A DNA stretch of 64,000 nt from Uloborus plumipes (lineage: Eukaryota > Arthropoda > Arachnida > Araneae > Uloboridae). Below, one piece after another: positions 44,571-58,847 of the stretch (positions are counted from its first letter, which is position 1; each line of letters begins with the position of its first letter). The position numbers and the translations under genes are program-made. The notes beneath the pieces were generated by a model that worked only from the letters and a program-made list of their open reading frames with translations, was not told the DNA's origin and ran no database searches. The DNA is taken from the NCBI GenBank assembly GCA_038373865.1, contig JAXGGA010004723.1:1-64000 (forward strand), given 5' to 3'.

Positions 44571-47500
44571 TAATATAAAATCATATGCTAAGACAGAAAA
44601 GATATTTTTGTTTCTTATGGATCAGGAAAGAGGTTTTTAAGCTATCGCTATAGATATGTATGAATCAAACAAGTGTTGTAGCTCTAAAGATGGAAATGTG
44701 GGAGAGCTATGATCTTCATAACTTATTTTCGAGCATATACGCGCTGTGTTTCGTTTAACACGTAAAAGTTTATCTAAAGTTGAAAAGATCCTATACCAAG
44801 TAAGCCCAGGATCGAGCCCATCATTTGTTATGCTATTACAACATACTGAGAACAGATTTAGATTTTCACCGCCAACTCACTTTTTTGTCGGGTTTCAGTG
44901 GTTTCTTCCATTTTTGCAAACAAGTTGTTATTCCTAAAAAGGATGGAATGTAGATCAGAACACTATTACATACTCGCTGAACATATCTCAGACAATACGA
45001 ACTTCCATTGCGACGGAAATGTGCGTAAATGGAAGTATTTGAGAGGAAGCAGGACCGGGGTTTAATTTGATCTTCAACCTCCCATTCTCCCCGCCAGGGA
45101 CGAGGTCAGAAAATTGCAAAGATCTTAAAATTCCTCCTTCCCCATTCAGGTAAAGTCGCGTTGAAAGCTCCTTTATCGACATTTAGCTCGTTTCTCCCGC
45201 CCGGTTTTCTTCTTTCTCTGCCACGTCAAGATCTCGTGACAGTGTCTGTTTGAAACGACATCCCTCGTTACCCCCCTCCGCATCGAGATTTCAAAGAGAC
45301 CCCCTCCACAAAGCCCATGCTACTTCTTCCCACTCCAGACTCAGGAATCCTATCCCAATGCGAGCGAGGGCATCGCTGCCGCCATTTTGATGTCCATTAG
45401 TTATGAGTTTATTGCGTGTATTATACGTAAAAATATATATCCCTATGGCACAGACTGTTGGCACTAACAAATCAAGAGTAATTTAACACACATTGTCAAT
45501 GAAGAATTGCAAACAAGTTTTTCGGATTTACGAGTACATTTTGCAGTGCAAGAAACTGGATCTATGCTAGAAAAATAGTAAAACAGTTGCGGACATTTTA
45601 TTGTGAGTAATTGTCTACAAAACTCAATAGTTGTCTTGCATGAAAATTAGACGAAAGGTGGCAGTAAAAGCTATAAACATTGAATAAAACGCATAAACGC
45701 GAAAGCAAATAATAGACTTCAGATTAAATAAAAAGGAGGATACCGAAAGTGAATTAATCCAACCGTTTCCTCAAAACTGTGCGAGCTTTTCTGATGTTGA
45801 CCTTCAGGAGATGAGCATTTCTGCACAGTGATTGGTTTTTCAACAACTTTTGGGCAATCCTTGGCACTTTAGCACTTCTTTTTTCATGATATAGTTTTCC
45901 TTTCTTTCTAATGAATTTTCATAGCTCCTTTAGTAGGAGACAAAATAAGAAACTTCACATTAAGATACTTATCTATTGTAAAAGTTTTGCTTGTTTTCGA
46001 CCTTCGTGATTCTATTTCCTTTCTTTGCAAAGGTGGTAAATAAATAGTTAGTAAGATTCGTGATTAAAAGACGTTAGAAAAGGAGGAGGGGGGGGGGAGA
46101 TCTATGTACTCCTGCACGCAAGTTTGAAGCTTTGCTTCTTAAACTCCTAATCTTATAAATATTTCAATTTTTAATGTGTTTTTTTTTTCTTTTTTGAGTT
46201 TGTGGTTGAATTTGCAATTTTTACTTGAATGCAGCAGTTATTGTACATGCAATGCACGGTCCCTTCAACAGATCCAATTCATAATGGAACTCATAATGAG
46301 ATGAAAGTTTCTGCAGTTGCACAGTTCAAATATCGCTGTCATTATGCTGAAATATGCGTAAAAAAGCAATAATTTTTCATTAGCGATGGAATTAATTTAC
46401 TTCTATCGCAAATTGAATTTGTAGAAAAATGGTATTATGTGGTTTGCCTTTGTTCATTTCGAAGAAAATTGATCTACATTGAGTTCAAAAATGGCGGCAA
46501 CGACCATTCAGACTGACTGGAACTTACTCCTCTCAGATATGACAGGACGATACCCCCTCCGCTCACCCTCCCTCTACTTTTTCTTCTCAAAACTTGAATG
46601 AGGCGAAGTGGTCCTATCAGTTACATGTCCTGTAGTTTTGGTGAGTAAACATCCAAGTCCACGGAGCCTGGAGAGCCCTGTTGTAGGGGGTAGGGGTTGC
46701 AACCAACAAAGGATCCGGATTATGTGGATACCTTGAATAAACATATCGATATGGTGTGAATAACATCTTTTTAGCCCGAGTTGAGTGCCCAGTGTCATAA
46801 TCTGCTGCTTGAATAGTTAAGCTGAAGATGATATTGGGAGTTTTTTGATTCTGGTACGGCCAACTGCTGGGTATTAAGAAGTACTAAGTCCATTTTTCTA
46901 TGCTCCTATTGAGTATGGTAAAGTACCATTGACACCAGTGCACTTGATGTATGGATTTTTGACGGATATACTTGAGCATATCTATTACTTGAACAGCCCA
47001 TTGAGAGGAGTTTATGTACCTCACAAGAAGAATTAATCGCGTGCTGCGGGATTAAAAAAATTGCTGTGAAAGAAATCCAGCTATTGATTGCCGTTAATGA
47101 AATGCGAAAAGTGAATTTAAAAAAGCTCTTGTTGAATATAAGGAGTATAACAACTGTTGCGTGCTACTTCCTTTCTAATAAAAACTCCATTAAATAATAA
47201 AAAAATGTATGAATATTTTTTGAATTGAATTGAAGTTGATGTAGGAATATCTTTTCATTAATTTTTTGGATCCTTGTCGCGTCGTAACATCAAACACATA
47301 GGAAATATTCATTGTCCTCATAAAAAATCACAAAATAAAGTATTTTTCAATAGTTATTTTCTTTATTAATTGATCTTATACCCTGGAATAAAAACGAAAT
47401 GTATGGTAGTATTTCTATGAGGCTTATATTTGTCTGGAACCTTATTAAAGATTTTTAATCTAACATGCCAATCAGCCAATTATTATTCATTCCAGTTCAC

Positions 47501-47997
47501 AAGACATGCAAATGGCGAAGTGACGGCCGATCGACTGATCATTTCCATTTTGAGAAGATACGTTTATCTCGCCCAGTTCTAGATGTGAGGAGGAGGAGGG
47601 GTCCAACGTGCTAGTGAACAAATCTTGCACGCAGAAACAAAATCTCCGGTGACGTGTGAGGCCCTTTGATGTCGCCGAATGGAACGTCATCTCTGGGTCA
47701 CGGGGATCACCCCCTGCCTGCACAAGCTTGTTGTCCTTGCTGGATCAACATACACCGAAGATCTGAGTAACCGAACAAAAATGAATTGATTGTTTTTTGA
47801 TTCTTTCAACCTCGTGCGTAGGACTTCGGCTGAATGAATTTGTAGATAAAAATCATGGAAAGGGGGTGTTGAGCTGAATCCTGTTAAAGTGCCTACTACG
47901 TACTTTCAGCACCTATTTGAATCTAAGAATGGTTAAACTTGGAATGTGTTATCTCTTTTTTTTTGTATCAGGTGCTACATAATATTGTATTTCTTCA
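44571..47997. other. Unique DNA with GC-richer islands at 45170-45400 and 46490-46720
   Basis: GCCGCCATTTT occurs at 45378-45388 and, inverted, at 46488-46498. This is the core of YY1/Pho-type sites. A third GC-richer block lies at 47500-47740. No coding exon recognised. Confidence 0.4.
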
Positions 47998-48156
47998 CTG
48001 GCCTGTCATTTAGAGGAGTCAATGCCCCTTCCCTTAGATTTAAGAAATCAATGTATTTACACGTATGTGGGAGTGGTTTTTGCTGTTTTCCGATGAAATT
48101 TGCATTGGGTTTACACCCTTTGATCCCACCCCCGGGAAAATTAAGTGACGGGTCTG
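47998..48156. mobile_element. Diverged copy of the 61.2-kb hAT-like MITE
   Basis: CTGGCCTGTCATTTAGAGG at the left, AAGTGACGGGTCTG at the right, and the shared interior ATCAATGTATTTACAC line up with 61215-61391. Confidence 0.65.
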
Positions 48157-51012
48157 TTTCTCTAACTTGGTATGGAGCATTTCTTTCTTCAGCTTTTTGT
48201 AGTAATCCGTTTTTCCATCTTGTTACGGAATATTCAATTTCTCTAAATTGTAACGCATCAATGTTTCTCCTCAACATGTTGCGAACTGTGATGCTTCTAT
48301 ACGGTGTGTGACTTTTTTTTCCTTTCCGATTAGTTGTGCAATATTCTGATAACTTGCTGTGTAATTTTACATTTAGCTCAACTTCTGTAACATTTTCAAG
48401 TATTTTTTAATACTTTTCTGATTCATCTAATGTATTACGTTTTACTTAAATTCTAAACTACAACCTTTGAAAAAAAGAAAAACTAACATCCAAGAATAGA
48501 CCATCAGTAATCAACTGAAAATGTCCGTTAAAGTGCGAAAGCCTTTACAAAACTTCATTTATTTTTGAAATAAATACGCACATAGTAGGAGCAAAAGGCA
48601 AAAAAGTTTCTCCGCTGTTGAAACCCGTGAACAGCAGAATCCTCCCAGAGTTGAAGAATCTCGGATTCTCATCATGATCTTATTAAATCTAGAAGAGAAG
48701 GAAGGAAATAAAGAAGAAATGGTTGCTGGGGAGTAATTGGCCTCTGGATTGTCGTGGCGTGATTGTCAACTCTCCTCCCGCCTCCCCTCGTGACCAATTT
48801 GATCGATTAGATGTCCTCGCTTTTTCCTCAGGTAGGGGGTGGGCGACCGCTACTTATCGTCTGCGTTTTCTTTATTCTTTTTTCCTAAAAGATGTGGTTT
48901 ATTCTACCAGTCTCTCCCTCTCTTGCGACCAAACTATATCCCCCCCCCCCCTCCTGCTGTGGAAGAGCTCAGCAATACTGTTAAAATCAGTTGTGATTTT
49001 GCATCCTTTCAAAAGTACTTTCCGAAGGTGTTTCTGGGAAATCAAGTCCAGTTTTTGCACTTGCCCGTCAACCGAAAATCTTTTTTTTTTTTTTTGGGGG
49101 GGGGGTACTGCAATCTGCAACTGAACTGTTTATTTCAGAACTCAGTCAAGAGACAAACTCCACAAGTTGAAAAACTTATTTGAAGTCTTATATTAAAATT
49201 TCTCTGTGAGGGTTAAACCATGTAAAACTGAAATGTACATAGTTATATTTCTTTCACCTTCTATTAGTAGAAAGTGTTGTTGCAGCAATTGAATAATTTA
49301 ATGTGATGCTTCAAGTATTTTCTCAAAATTAGAACTTTTGTCTGGTTTAGGAAGTAACGGACTCCCCCCCCCCAATTAAAGAAATATTTTCTACAATCAA
49401 ACTGCTATTTCTATCCGACATGCGAAAAGAACCCGCGATGTGGTTGGTGAGTGGTTTGAAAAATTTTACGCATTCTATTGCAACTTTCCATTTTTAAAGT
49501 GTTCAAAAAAAAAAAGAAAGAAAGAAAATGCTTGAAATTAGTCGAATGGTTCTCGATAATTTTTAGCTAAAACAGAACCAGCCTTTCATTTATTTATTCG
49601 GGAGGGGGGGGGAGGCAGAGAATAGTTGCCTCCTTCCCACCTTTGAGAAATTAATGAATTTTATTTGTGTAGGCGTAGTTTTCGTTGTTTTTCGACAAAA
49701 AAGAAAAATAAACGAAAAAACATTGAGTTTGAGTCTTCCTGGAAAAATCTGGAGTAAAAGGGCTTAGTTGAAGTGAGCCGAGTGTGAAATTGATTTGTTA
49801 CGATACACGTATTTTTTTCCGAAAGGTAGACTATTAGGTTCTTATATATATATTCCAAATTTTTTATTATATTTACCTACTAGACTTTTAATATAGAGCC
49901 AGCAGCGGCTTAGCTGGGGTCCAGTTCTTCTCCGGTTTTGTTCCTGGATAAATAGATTTGGAAGAGCCTGGCAGATCTAGCCAAATTATTCTAATCTGTG
50001 CAAGTATAAGACATATTTCCTTTTAGATCATGAAAATTAACTATTATTATATTGGTCCAAGACAAAAACAAATCTTGTTCGAGAAATACTTCCAATTTTG
50101 AGTTACCATTCCTTAATCGAAAATTATTTCAAACCCGGTTGGAAAATTTTAACTACAAAAGTTTAAATTAATGCTTAAGAATGTTCGTTTGATTTTATAT
50201 TTGCATACATTATTTTTAATGTTTAAGTCGATCCTTGTTTAAAGTTTTTGTTCTGAACTAATAATGACGGAACTGTTGTGAAATTTCACTTATGGATGCC
50301 CCTTTCATTCAGGAATTGCTTTAGGAAAGGGATTTCCTAAAGTAAATGCGCTTATAGTTTTTTTCCCTCTACATTTATGTATTGAGCTCATAACGCAATG
50401 TACAATGGTTTTACTTGAGCTATTAGGTTCCAAATCTAACCAGAATACGGAAGAAACGTTTTTTTTTTTTTTTTTTGGTTATTACTCTCAGAACCCTCTA
50501 AGAGCCATATTGCCTTGGAGAATGGTTTGAAAAAATATCAATGACTAGGAATACATAAATAATGCCCAGCCCATAATTAATACTCACCATCCCTATGGCC
50601 CAGAAAAAAAATTCTGGTTGTACCACTGAATTTAGCCAAAAAATGTTAATCGAAAGATGAGAAGTAGTTTGATTGTCTTTCGAAGGCAATGAAAATTAAG
50701 CTCTAAGCTGGAAATTAAATTACTTTCAGTCTTCCAAAAGATCACTCTCCAATTGCTCCTCCAAAAGATGACAGATTTTAAGATTGACAAGTAAGCCGCT
50801 CCTCTAAGCGACTGATTAGAAAGACAGTAATTGATTTAGTTCTTTGAAATATCGTGATAAATGAAAAACTCTTAAAATTTATTTATTTATATTTATTTTG
50901 ACTTCATGTCTCAATGCTCTAAGAAAGCATGACAGGTTTTTCAATGATTCCAAGTTTTCCGTCCTGCATTTATTACTTCTAATGCAAATACTGCCGTCGG
51001 ACACACAGACAT
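48157..51012. other. Mostly AT-rich unique DNA
   Basis: A GC-richer block at 48740-48880, several G/C homopolymers (48945, 49096, 49366, 49603) and a GAAAGAAAGAAA run near 49516. No gene seen. Confidence 0.45.
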
Positions 51013-51360
51013 TGTAAAAAATGAATGTTGTTTTTACAGTATAATACAGCTAATTTTACTGTAATAAACTGTACAATTAGTACTTTTACAGTACTAAACT
51101 AAAATTGCTAATTTAACAGTTTATTACCGTGTATTTTACAGTTTTAAATTGCAACGTCTGTTGCCAGTATTATACTGTTGTTTTTACAGTATAATACAGC
51201 TAAATTTTACGACCATAAACCGTAAATTGCTAACTTTACAGTAAGAAACTAAAATTGCTCGTTTTACAGTTTATTACTGTGCATTTTACAGTTTTTAATT
51301 GGAACCTCGACTGCCGTACTGTATTATGCCAGTATTATACTGTTTCGTTTTTCTGCAGGG
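51013..51360 (-). mobile_element. ACTGTAAAATTAGC-family element, reverse copy
   Basis: It is the reverse-complement layout of 26968-27333. Two units (from about 51030 and 51180) each carry GTTGTTTTTACAGTATAATA, palindromic AATTAGTA/AAATTGCTAA blocks and a terminal GGAACCTC / TGCAACGTCTG segment ahead of GCCAGTATTATACTG. Confidence 0.7.
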
Positions 51361-54300
51361 CAGGAATGCCTCGATAAAAGCTCGCTGTGAAGGTAACACA
51401 AAATTTTCAAACTGAGCAACTATTTGCATTAATTTTATTTTTTAATAATGACGTCCAGTGTCTCTTCCATTCGATGGAGACGTGAAAGTATGCGTGCATG
51501 CTTGCATTTTATCGATGTGAAAGTAAAAAAAGGAGTTTCATTTGATAAATTAAGGATTTACCACTAGCAAAATTTGATTTTGTGGTACACATGTTGTGGA
51601 CATAAGGTCAAAAAAAAAAGAAAAAGGAAAATAGGCAACCGTATAAGAATAAAAGGTTTGCAAAACATTAATAAAAATTGCGAAAACGTCATTTGTTAAA
51701 TCAAAAGTTGAATGTTGATAAGAATTCTCTAAACCAAGAGATTTATTTATTCATTTATTTATTTTTTTTTTGCATTGCACTTTTCAGAACATAGGGGACA
51801 TTTCATGTTTTCCCAATATTTTGCAAAACTGCGCAAGGTGTAACTTTCATGCAACAGCTGTACATCTTATATTCACCAAAACTAATTCACTTCTCTCCGT
51901 AAAATTTTTAGGCAGCAAATCATTTTCCACATACAATACCACTTTGAATCTATTTAAACAATGTTTGCTCGGATAATATTAGCTGTAAATGAAAATATTC
52001 TCTGGCTGAATGATGATGCTCATCTTTTATTTTTACAACAATGAATAGATTTCGCCACTTTAAATTCCTTTCCTGTTAACTCAAAAGGCTATTCATTTCG
52101 TAATAAGGATACATATCGCCGTAGATATCTTCTCCGGGAATCAAATATCTGCTTGTGGTGAAAAAATGATCATATGATTGCTGTAATTAAAAAGCCGGAC
52201 AATGTCATCTAAAGGTCCAACCCTTGTTAATATCATACCATTTATGACATTAACAAGGTTTTTTTTTTCTTTAATGCAGAAAATGAACTTGAAGCAGTTG
52301 TTGAATCTCAATTTCCAAAGGGGAAAAAACTGCATAAGAAAATAAATGACAAAAAGAAACGAAAAAAAAAATCCTCCCCACACAAAAAAAAAACAAATGT
52401 TAGCTGGAGGGAAAAAAGGAAAAACTGCCCGAATAAATCCCCCAAAATCCCGTCTGATTCTCCCCCGGCGCGTATGCTCCTCCAACTGATTCAATGCCGA
52501 TTAAAATAAAAGTAAGAAAGGAAAAATCTGGACGGAAATGAATTGATATCGTATTTTATCAGATAACTCTTGTCAGTCAACTGCGATCTTCATCGCTCAT
52601 TGGTCCGGGCAAGTGAGCGTGTGATCGAAAAGGCGTTGCCAGGGATTTCCCCGGGCCACGCCCCTCGCGTTTTCTGCCCCCCGACCTAAAATGGATGTGA
52701 TCCAGGAGGAGGGGGGAGAGGGGGCGAAAGATTATTGTACTTTTATTTTTACTCCCTGTCTCGCTCCCATTGTTTATCTTTTCCGCTTTCACACTTTTGC
52801 CAATCGGCGTTTTATTTATTTCTTCTCGGGTGTAAGCCCGATTTGTCTTTTCGTTTTTGAAGTCAAGGCTTCACTCACACTCTAATAAGGAAGGTTCGCC
52901 TCGACACGTGTTTTCACCTAGCAGGAAAGATGGGGAGAGCTGAGGATGTGGAGGATCGACTCGAAATGAACAGGAATCCAAGGTGCTATGTGGCTGAGGG
53001 AAATTTATAAATTTCTGAACCTGAAAAACTTTCTCTTATTTTTCTTTGCGAAAATTGACTGTCCTCTTCAAAAGCAACTGGTGTGTATCCAACGTAGAAA
53101 TAATTTCACTCTCAATGAACTATTGCTAATTGCTGGTACGGAGGGGGGGGGGGTATTAGAGTAAGATTGCCAATGTGGCTCAAAACCAGGGATTCTTGGG
53201 TTTTGACCCCTCTTTGCTCCCCTGACTGAGGTTGATACTGTGATGTTTCGTGATTTTTTGTAAGTTGTTTTGAAAATGAAAATTCTGGACAATTGCTTGA
53301 AACTGAAGTTGCAATGACAAGGACTGACAATTGCTTGAGCACCACCAGCCTTGAAAAGAGATTTTATATTAAAACAAGTGATGATAATTAATGAGTAACA
53401 ATTATTTGATCCATAAATTCTTTTTTTTTTATTATAAAATTTTATTTTACAGACGTTTTCTAGGAAAGTTAATATTACTAGTATTTTTCTTTTTACTTTT
53501 TTACCATCCTTCTTTAGAAGATAAAACCACTAAAGAGAAAATGAGCTGTGGGTTCGAGCTGTGGGTGTATTTGCTTCAGTAAGTGACTGTTAATTTTATT
53601 GACTATGTATGAACGTAGTTATGCCGAGAACCCAATTATATTTAAAAAAAAATAATAAATTGAGCTGGCATTTAAAAATGCTTAGGATTTTTATAGTTTT
53701 TATATATGCTTTGAACAAGTGTTTGAGGTGATCTGCATTTTTTGGACATCCTTTGAGTGGCAGACAGCAGGATATGATTAAAAAGACTTATGATAAGCAA
53801 GTATCATTCCTGAAATGTACACAAAATATTACATTATAGGCATGATCACAGTAAAATAAGTCCTACACAGCTTTGAAAAAGCTGTGTACTATGTATGCGG
53901 AGCACAACTTTGTTTATGGAGCACAATGCATATAATTCTTGCATAAGTATATACGGAGCATTATTGCATAGATGTACAGAATGAAATCTTATTTTTAGTT
54001 CGTTTTAAGTAACATGCATTATGCATAATAATCTTTTTCAGGTGTTGCTGTTCATTAATGTAGTGAGTTACAAGAAAAGAATTATCCAACAGAATATTAA
54101 TTATGGTAAAAAAGTTAAGATTTTCGCTCCTTAAAAGATAATTAAACTTAACATCCATCTAAGAGTTTTTTTTTATTATTATTTTTAACGATATAAGATT
54201 CTTCTGTTTAAAAGTTTCCTTTTTTGTAGTCCCAGAGCGACTTTATAACAAGGTTAACTGCTGTACATATGCGTACTTATATGCATACCTATATTATGTA

Positions 54301-55786
54301 CAGGGTAGTGAAATTACTAACTTTACTCAGTCAGGCGGATGCGCCTCTGACAAAAATAATTGATAACAGTATTTAAAAATATTAAAATATGCTGTTCAGT
54401 TGTTTTTTATAAGGCTATAAAAGAAGTGGGTAAAGAAACGAAGCTTGCTGTGCGTTCAAATCGAAAACTTCTCCTTCAAATGTGGACAATCAAAACCGCT
54501 TTCGAAACCTCTGAAGTCCGGTTTGTTCACGGCCGTCGTGTGCGGTCCGGTCACTTCGTTTGCAGCCCTCCTCCCTCCTCAGCCGACGAAATCATGACTC
54601 GATTTCAAACGATAGAAAAGTAAAGAGAGAAAGGAGGAAAGATTAAAACAAAAAAGTCCCGCCACACGGCCAACTATCGCCTGCCATGATCGCTCGACGT
54701 CTGACAGATTGTCAACGTTTTGGAATCCAGTTTTGAAACAGGTTTCATCCCCCTCTCTTTTCGGATCGCGGTGTTTCTCTTTTCTCCCACTAAGGAATCC
54801 TCTATTCGAAGTTTATTATTATTTAATTTTTTAAAGATTTTCATTGATATCTCCAGAATGACGTACGAAATAAATATAAATATATTTAAATTTAATTCGA
54901 TTGATAAAAAAAAAAAAAAACTTCCAGAGAGTTGCGGAAACATTTGTTTTTTATAACTTTTAGGTAAGTAAAAATATTAAATCAGTATTTACAATGAAAC
55001 ACACTTATGCACCGAAAGAAATATTCCTACCGAATAAGGATGATAATATTCTTAAAATGTAAGATTTCAATCTGTGTTCTCGATACAAATCTTTCTATAC
55101 TTTTCTGCAAGAGAGCGTTTTGCAATTAGAGTTCCTAAGAATTCTAAACTTCCGTGAAACTCTAGCAAATGTTTTTCAAATAAATAACTAGATGACGACT
55201 AGGTTCAAACACTGGTGCCATACAAAGCATTCATTTCGTAGCTAAAGAATTTAGTTTCACATTTTGCTGACTTGCTAAACTTTTGTTCCCCCCCCCCCCC
55301 CAAACTAGGAAGCAAAAAGGGAGGATTGTGGGACATACGTAAAATGGTCAGATTAGCTTTTTTCCGAGAGTCTTTTGTTTTAAAAGGGAAGAATTTCTCT
55401 CCCATACTTAAACAAAAATGCCCTAATCGTTTTATTTTATTAAATGTTTTTGTTCAGTACCTATAAAAGGGAAATTTTTTGTTATTTGAAAGTTTGTTTT
55501 TGTGGGAAAGAGCGCGATTCTAACCAAATTACAAAAGTGCAGTTCTGATTATGATGATGAACAAGTGAACACAAGACGAAAACACACTTAAATTGTTCTT
55601 AACAATCTTCTAAATGAAACTTCCCCATCTTTGATTTCTTCGGAAATGGGGGTTTTGGCAAGAGTGAGGTATTCTTTTCCATCTGCACTTAGTTTTGTCT
55701 TTCCTATAAAATTAACAATGGAGCTGTTGTTAATATGTGCCTGTTTATTTATGTATTGTTACACATTACACAATCTTCTTTTGCAG
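51361..55786. other. Upstream flank of the first Pax6 coding exon
   Basis: Mostly AT-rich, with GC-richer islands at 52570-52760 (CATTGGTCCGG, an inverted CCAAT box, and CCACGCCCCTCGCG) and 54470-54730. The latter lies 1.1 kb before the exon and could be an alternative promoter or enhancer. No other gene was supported. Confidence 0.4.
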
Positions 55787-55934
55787 GTGTCCTCTTTTTT
55801 TTCTTCTGAGTGTGTGTTCCGTTGCATTCGAACAGTGTCTCCCCCCCTGGACACCCCGCTGGAGTGGCCACTCGTTGGTCGGCCAGGAGCCGGAGCTGCG
55901 GCCTTTGGTGCTTACACGGCGATGCCCCATAAAG
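55787..55934 (+). CDS. Pax6: Pax6 (eyeless/toy) exon with the start codon
   Basis: TTTTGCAG|GTGTCC at 55781-55787 is a good acceptor and AAAG|GTGAGT at 55934/55935 a consensus donor. The exon ends ATGCCCCATAAAG, and joined to the next exon it reads MPHKG then HSGINQLGG. Drosophila Eyeless has MAHKGHSGVNQLGG at the same place, so I set the start at ATG 55922. The exon is open in frame upstream as well, back to its acceptor (it contains RTVSPPLDTPLEW), so a longer N-terminus is possible. Most of the exon is then 5' UTR under my preferred reading. The intron after it is phase 1. The gene is a master transcription factor of eye and head development, acting in the nucleus. Confidence 0.85.
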
Positions 55935-58500
55935 GTGAGTCACCGTCTTTTTAAATAGCAATTCAGAGTTTTTTTTTTTTTTTTTTTAATTACATGCAGA
56001 CGACCCTCAGTATTACAGAAACTAATTCTTAAATTCTGAAAATTGTTCCATTGAAAAATTTTTTCATTCTTTTTGAGGATGAAAAATCTGCAAAATCTCT
56101 TTTCTTTATTGAGCTTGCCATAAGAACTCCAGCACTAGAAACTGGAGATCTGAAGAAGGAAGTGATTTATTTTTTAAGACCTAGAAAATCACATAATTAT
56201 CCTGTAAGGGAACTGGGCACAAAGGTTCTCATTTTTCTAATAGAGGAGGTGCCCCTTAAACGGAATAATCTAGTAAAAAAATCAATTGTAAGCTGTTTTC
56301 GTAAAATATACACGCTAAAAATAACCTTATTTCCTGCGATAATTTCAGCGTAATATTTTCCTCGGTTACTACATAGGATAGGAAAATAAACGACCGATGA
56401 GAATGGGAACGTTGTTTACAGCGTTCATCGCGACAAGAGAAGCGTCTTATCTTCCATCTCCGACAACCTTCAAGAAATTGTTGACGTCTTTTTTCTTTCC
56501 GACGTCCACCACGACATCCATCAAAAACGGGACGCCGTTGCCATCCCGACAGATCACGTCGAGATACCCGAAGCATCCTCCAGAGAAATATCTGCTGCCG
56601 TGGTCCTCTTCCACCAGTTATACCACCTTGCAAAATAAGAGATTCCGAAATTGAAATTCATTCCGGGAAAACTGCCTCTAAAAAGTTTCCCGTGTTTTAC
56701 TTTTATAAGTTAAATGATTACTGAGCAATCCAATGGGGGTAATTGACTGACATTCACGCGGCTAAAGAGCAAGTATTTCTTAAATGCAATAAAAAATATA
56801 CTGTATTTTAAAGATAATTTCCCCAGATTAGCGTTTTAAGGACAATTCAACGTTGTAACAGAATTCCCAAACGACATTGTGCGTGATTTTTTTAAAATGC
56901 AGTTAAAATCAAAGCGTGGTAATTGACTAGTATTAATGTAAACCTTTATCACAATCACCATATTTTTTAATGAATCCAAAATATACTTTGGGAACTCAAC
57001 TACATTGTAAAAAAAAAAAAAACCTTTAGTACTACTAGGAAATCTCTAAGGAAACTGATTCCATAAACTTTTCTAGTACCCATGCAGCTCCTTCTTAATT
57101 AGTCACTTAAGAACAAACTATATCGTTACAATGTTATATAATAAAAAGCTGTATCACACAATACTAGAAAGAAAGCTTTATGCAAGTCCATTTTATAAAC
57201 GATTTTCCGTAATACTCCATTTTATTTATTTATTTATTTATTTATTTTTTATTATTATTATTTTTTGCAGTATTTATTTATTTATTTGCAGTATTTGTTT
57301 ATTTTTTTTTTAAAGTCATCATTGAAAATATAAATAATCAAATGTATAACCCATATCACACTCAAACAGAAAAAAACCAGGGGGAAAGATTTGTCAAATA
57401 ATGCATATTTGGGATTGAATGATTTCGCTTGTTTCTTACATTAGCCATCCCCTTCCCTCGGCTACTTTTCTCTACAACTGCCCTATTTTAATGCGAAGCC
57501 TTATGATTGTCATACGTCGCTTCATTGCTGACTTACATGAGGCTTCTGACCACTTGTGACCATTAGGAGATTCTTCTATATTACTTACTTCAGTGTTATT
57601 GTTGTTTATCACTTAGAATAATATTCTGGTGTGAAGTTTAAGTGGGCAAATATATTTACCAAAATATCGATGGCTAAGAACTTAAAGAGAAAATAATAAT
57701 TTACCAAGTGTAAGTCTAATTGTTTTCCCCTTTGAAGCACATGGGAGGAGTATTTGGAATTTAGATGCACAAGGAGTATCAGCACATATATTCTTGAGTA
57801 AAATTCGAATTTTTACAGGAGTATTTTCTATATGTATTTTGCTCCATCAATTGAAAATTCTATATTTACTGTTTAGAATTCCATGCAAAACCGCGTAATT
57901 CATCGGAATTTCAAAGGCTCTTCAATGATATGTGATTTGATCTGAGACATTTTGTGTAACACTCCTCTTAAAAAGTTGATGACTGATGCAAGAACTGACT
58001 TACGCATAAACTGTAAAGGAAGGGCATTCTAATGCTTTCTTTCATGGTTATCCTCAATTCTGTAGTAGGGAAGAATGTTCAATCAAGAAAAAAAAAACAA
58101 TCCTCGAAAGATTTGGTTTTTATTCTATTGTAAAAATAATGTAAATTGGTCTCAATCCTCCTATTTTCTAGCATAATAAACAAACGTCTGCTTCATTTTT
58201 TAAATTGAAGCTGGCTAAGTAATATAAACTGACTTTTCCAAGTACAACAAAAATCTTAATCGTGACATTTGCTCATTAAATAGTACAGCTCCTCACATAT
58301 CCCCCCCTCCCCCCCCCCCAACTACAGCACTGATTATCGAGAGAAAAGGCTTGTGTAGTAATTCTTTTTTTTTTTTTTTTCAACTATTGTTTCGACTAGA
58401 GGCAAAATAAATTTATGGTGAAAAAAGATTTTTCCTGTAACATAAAATATAGTTAAAAACGCTGAACGACGACTCTAACAAAGTGTCTTCTTTCCGGCAG
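55935..58500 (+). other. Pax6 intron after the start-codon exon
   Basis: Bounded by GTGAGT and TTTCCGGCAG. A GC-richer unique block at 56400-56640 is a candidate intronic enhancer. GGTAATTGACTGACA at 56739-56753 resembles, with one difference, the inverted form of the subterminal motif of the 34.2-kb element. A TTTA microsatellite lies at 57220-57260 and C-runs near 58303-58320. Confidence 0.75.
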
Positions 58501-58847
58501 GCCACAGCGGAATCAACCAGCTGGGCGGGGTGTACGTGAACGGGCGTCCCCTGCCGGACTCCACGCGCCAGAAGATCGTGGAACTGGCGCACAGTGGGGC
58601 CCGGCCTTGCGACATCTCCCGGATCCTGCAGGTCTCCAACGGCTGCGTGTCCAAGATCCTGGGCCGCTACTACGAGACGGGCTCCATCAAGCCCCGGGCC
58701 ATCGGGGGCAGCAAGCCCCGGGTGGCCACGCCCCACGTTGTCAACAAAATCTCCGAGTACAAGCGGGAATGCCCCTCCATATTCGCCTGGGAGATACGAG
58801 ACAGGTTGCTCTCCGAGGGCGTCTGCAACAACGACAACATTCCCAGT
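58501..58847 (+). CDS. Pax6: Pax6 exon encoding most of the paired domain
   Basis: The exon follows CCGGCAG and ends at AGT|GTAAGT, phase 1 in and phase 0 out, 347 bp. It codes [19 protein letters not shown], then [40 protein letters not shown] and [19 protein letters not shown], ending NDNIPS. This is the bipartite paired (PAI + RED) DNA-binding domain in Pax6 form, including the invariant [16 protein letters not shown] stretch and the [16 protein letters not shown] linker. [17 protein letters not shown] and ETGSIKP agree with Drosophila Twin of eyeless rather than Eyeless (GVNQLGGVFVGG, ETGSIRP). The exon is much more GC-rich than its surroundings, as conserved coding DNA often is. Antisense frames here are shadows. 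Confidence 0.97.

Noticed and set aside
49902..50640. Possible hAT element between CAGCGGCTTAGCTGG and a CCACTG end
   Set aside because: The inner parts of the ends do not match and no 8-bp duplication is present.
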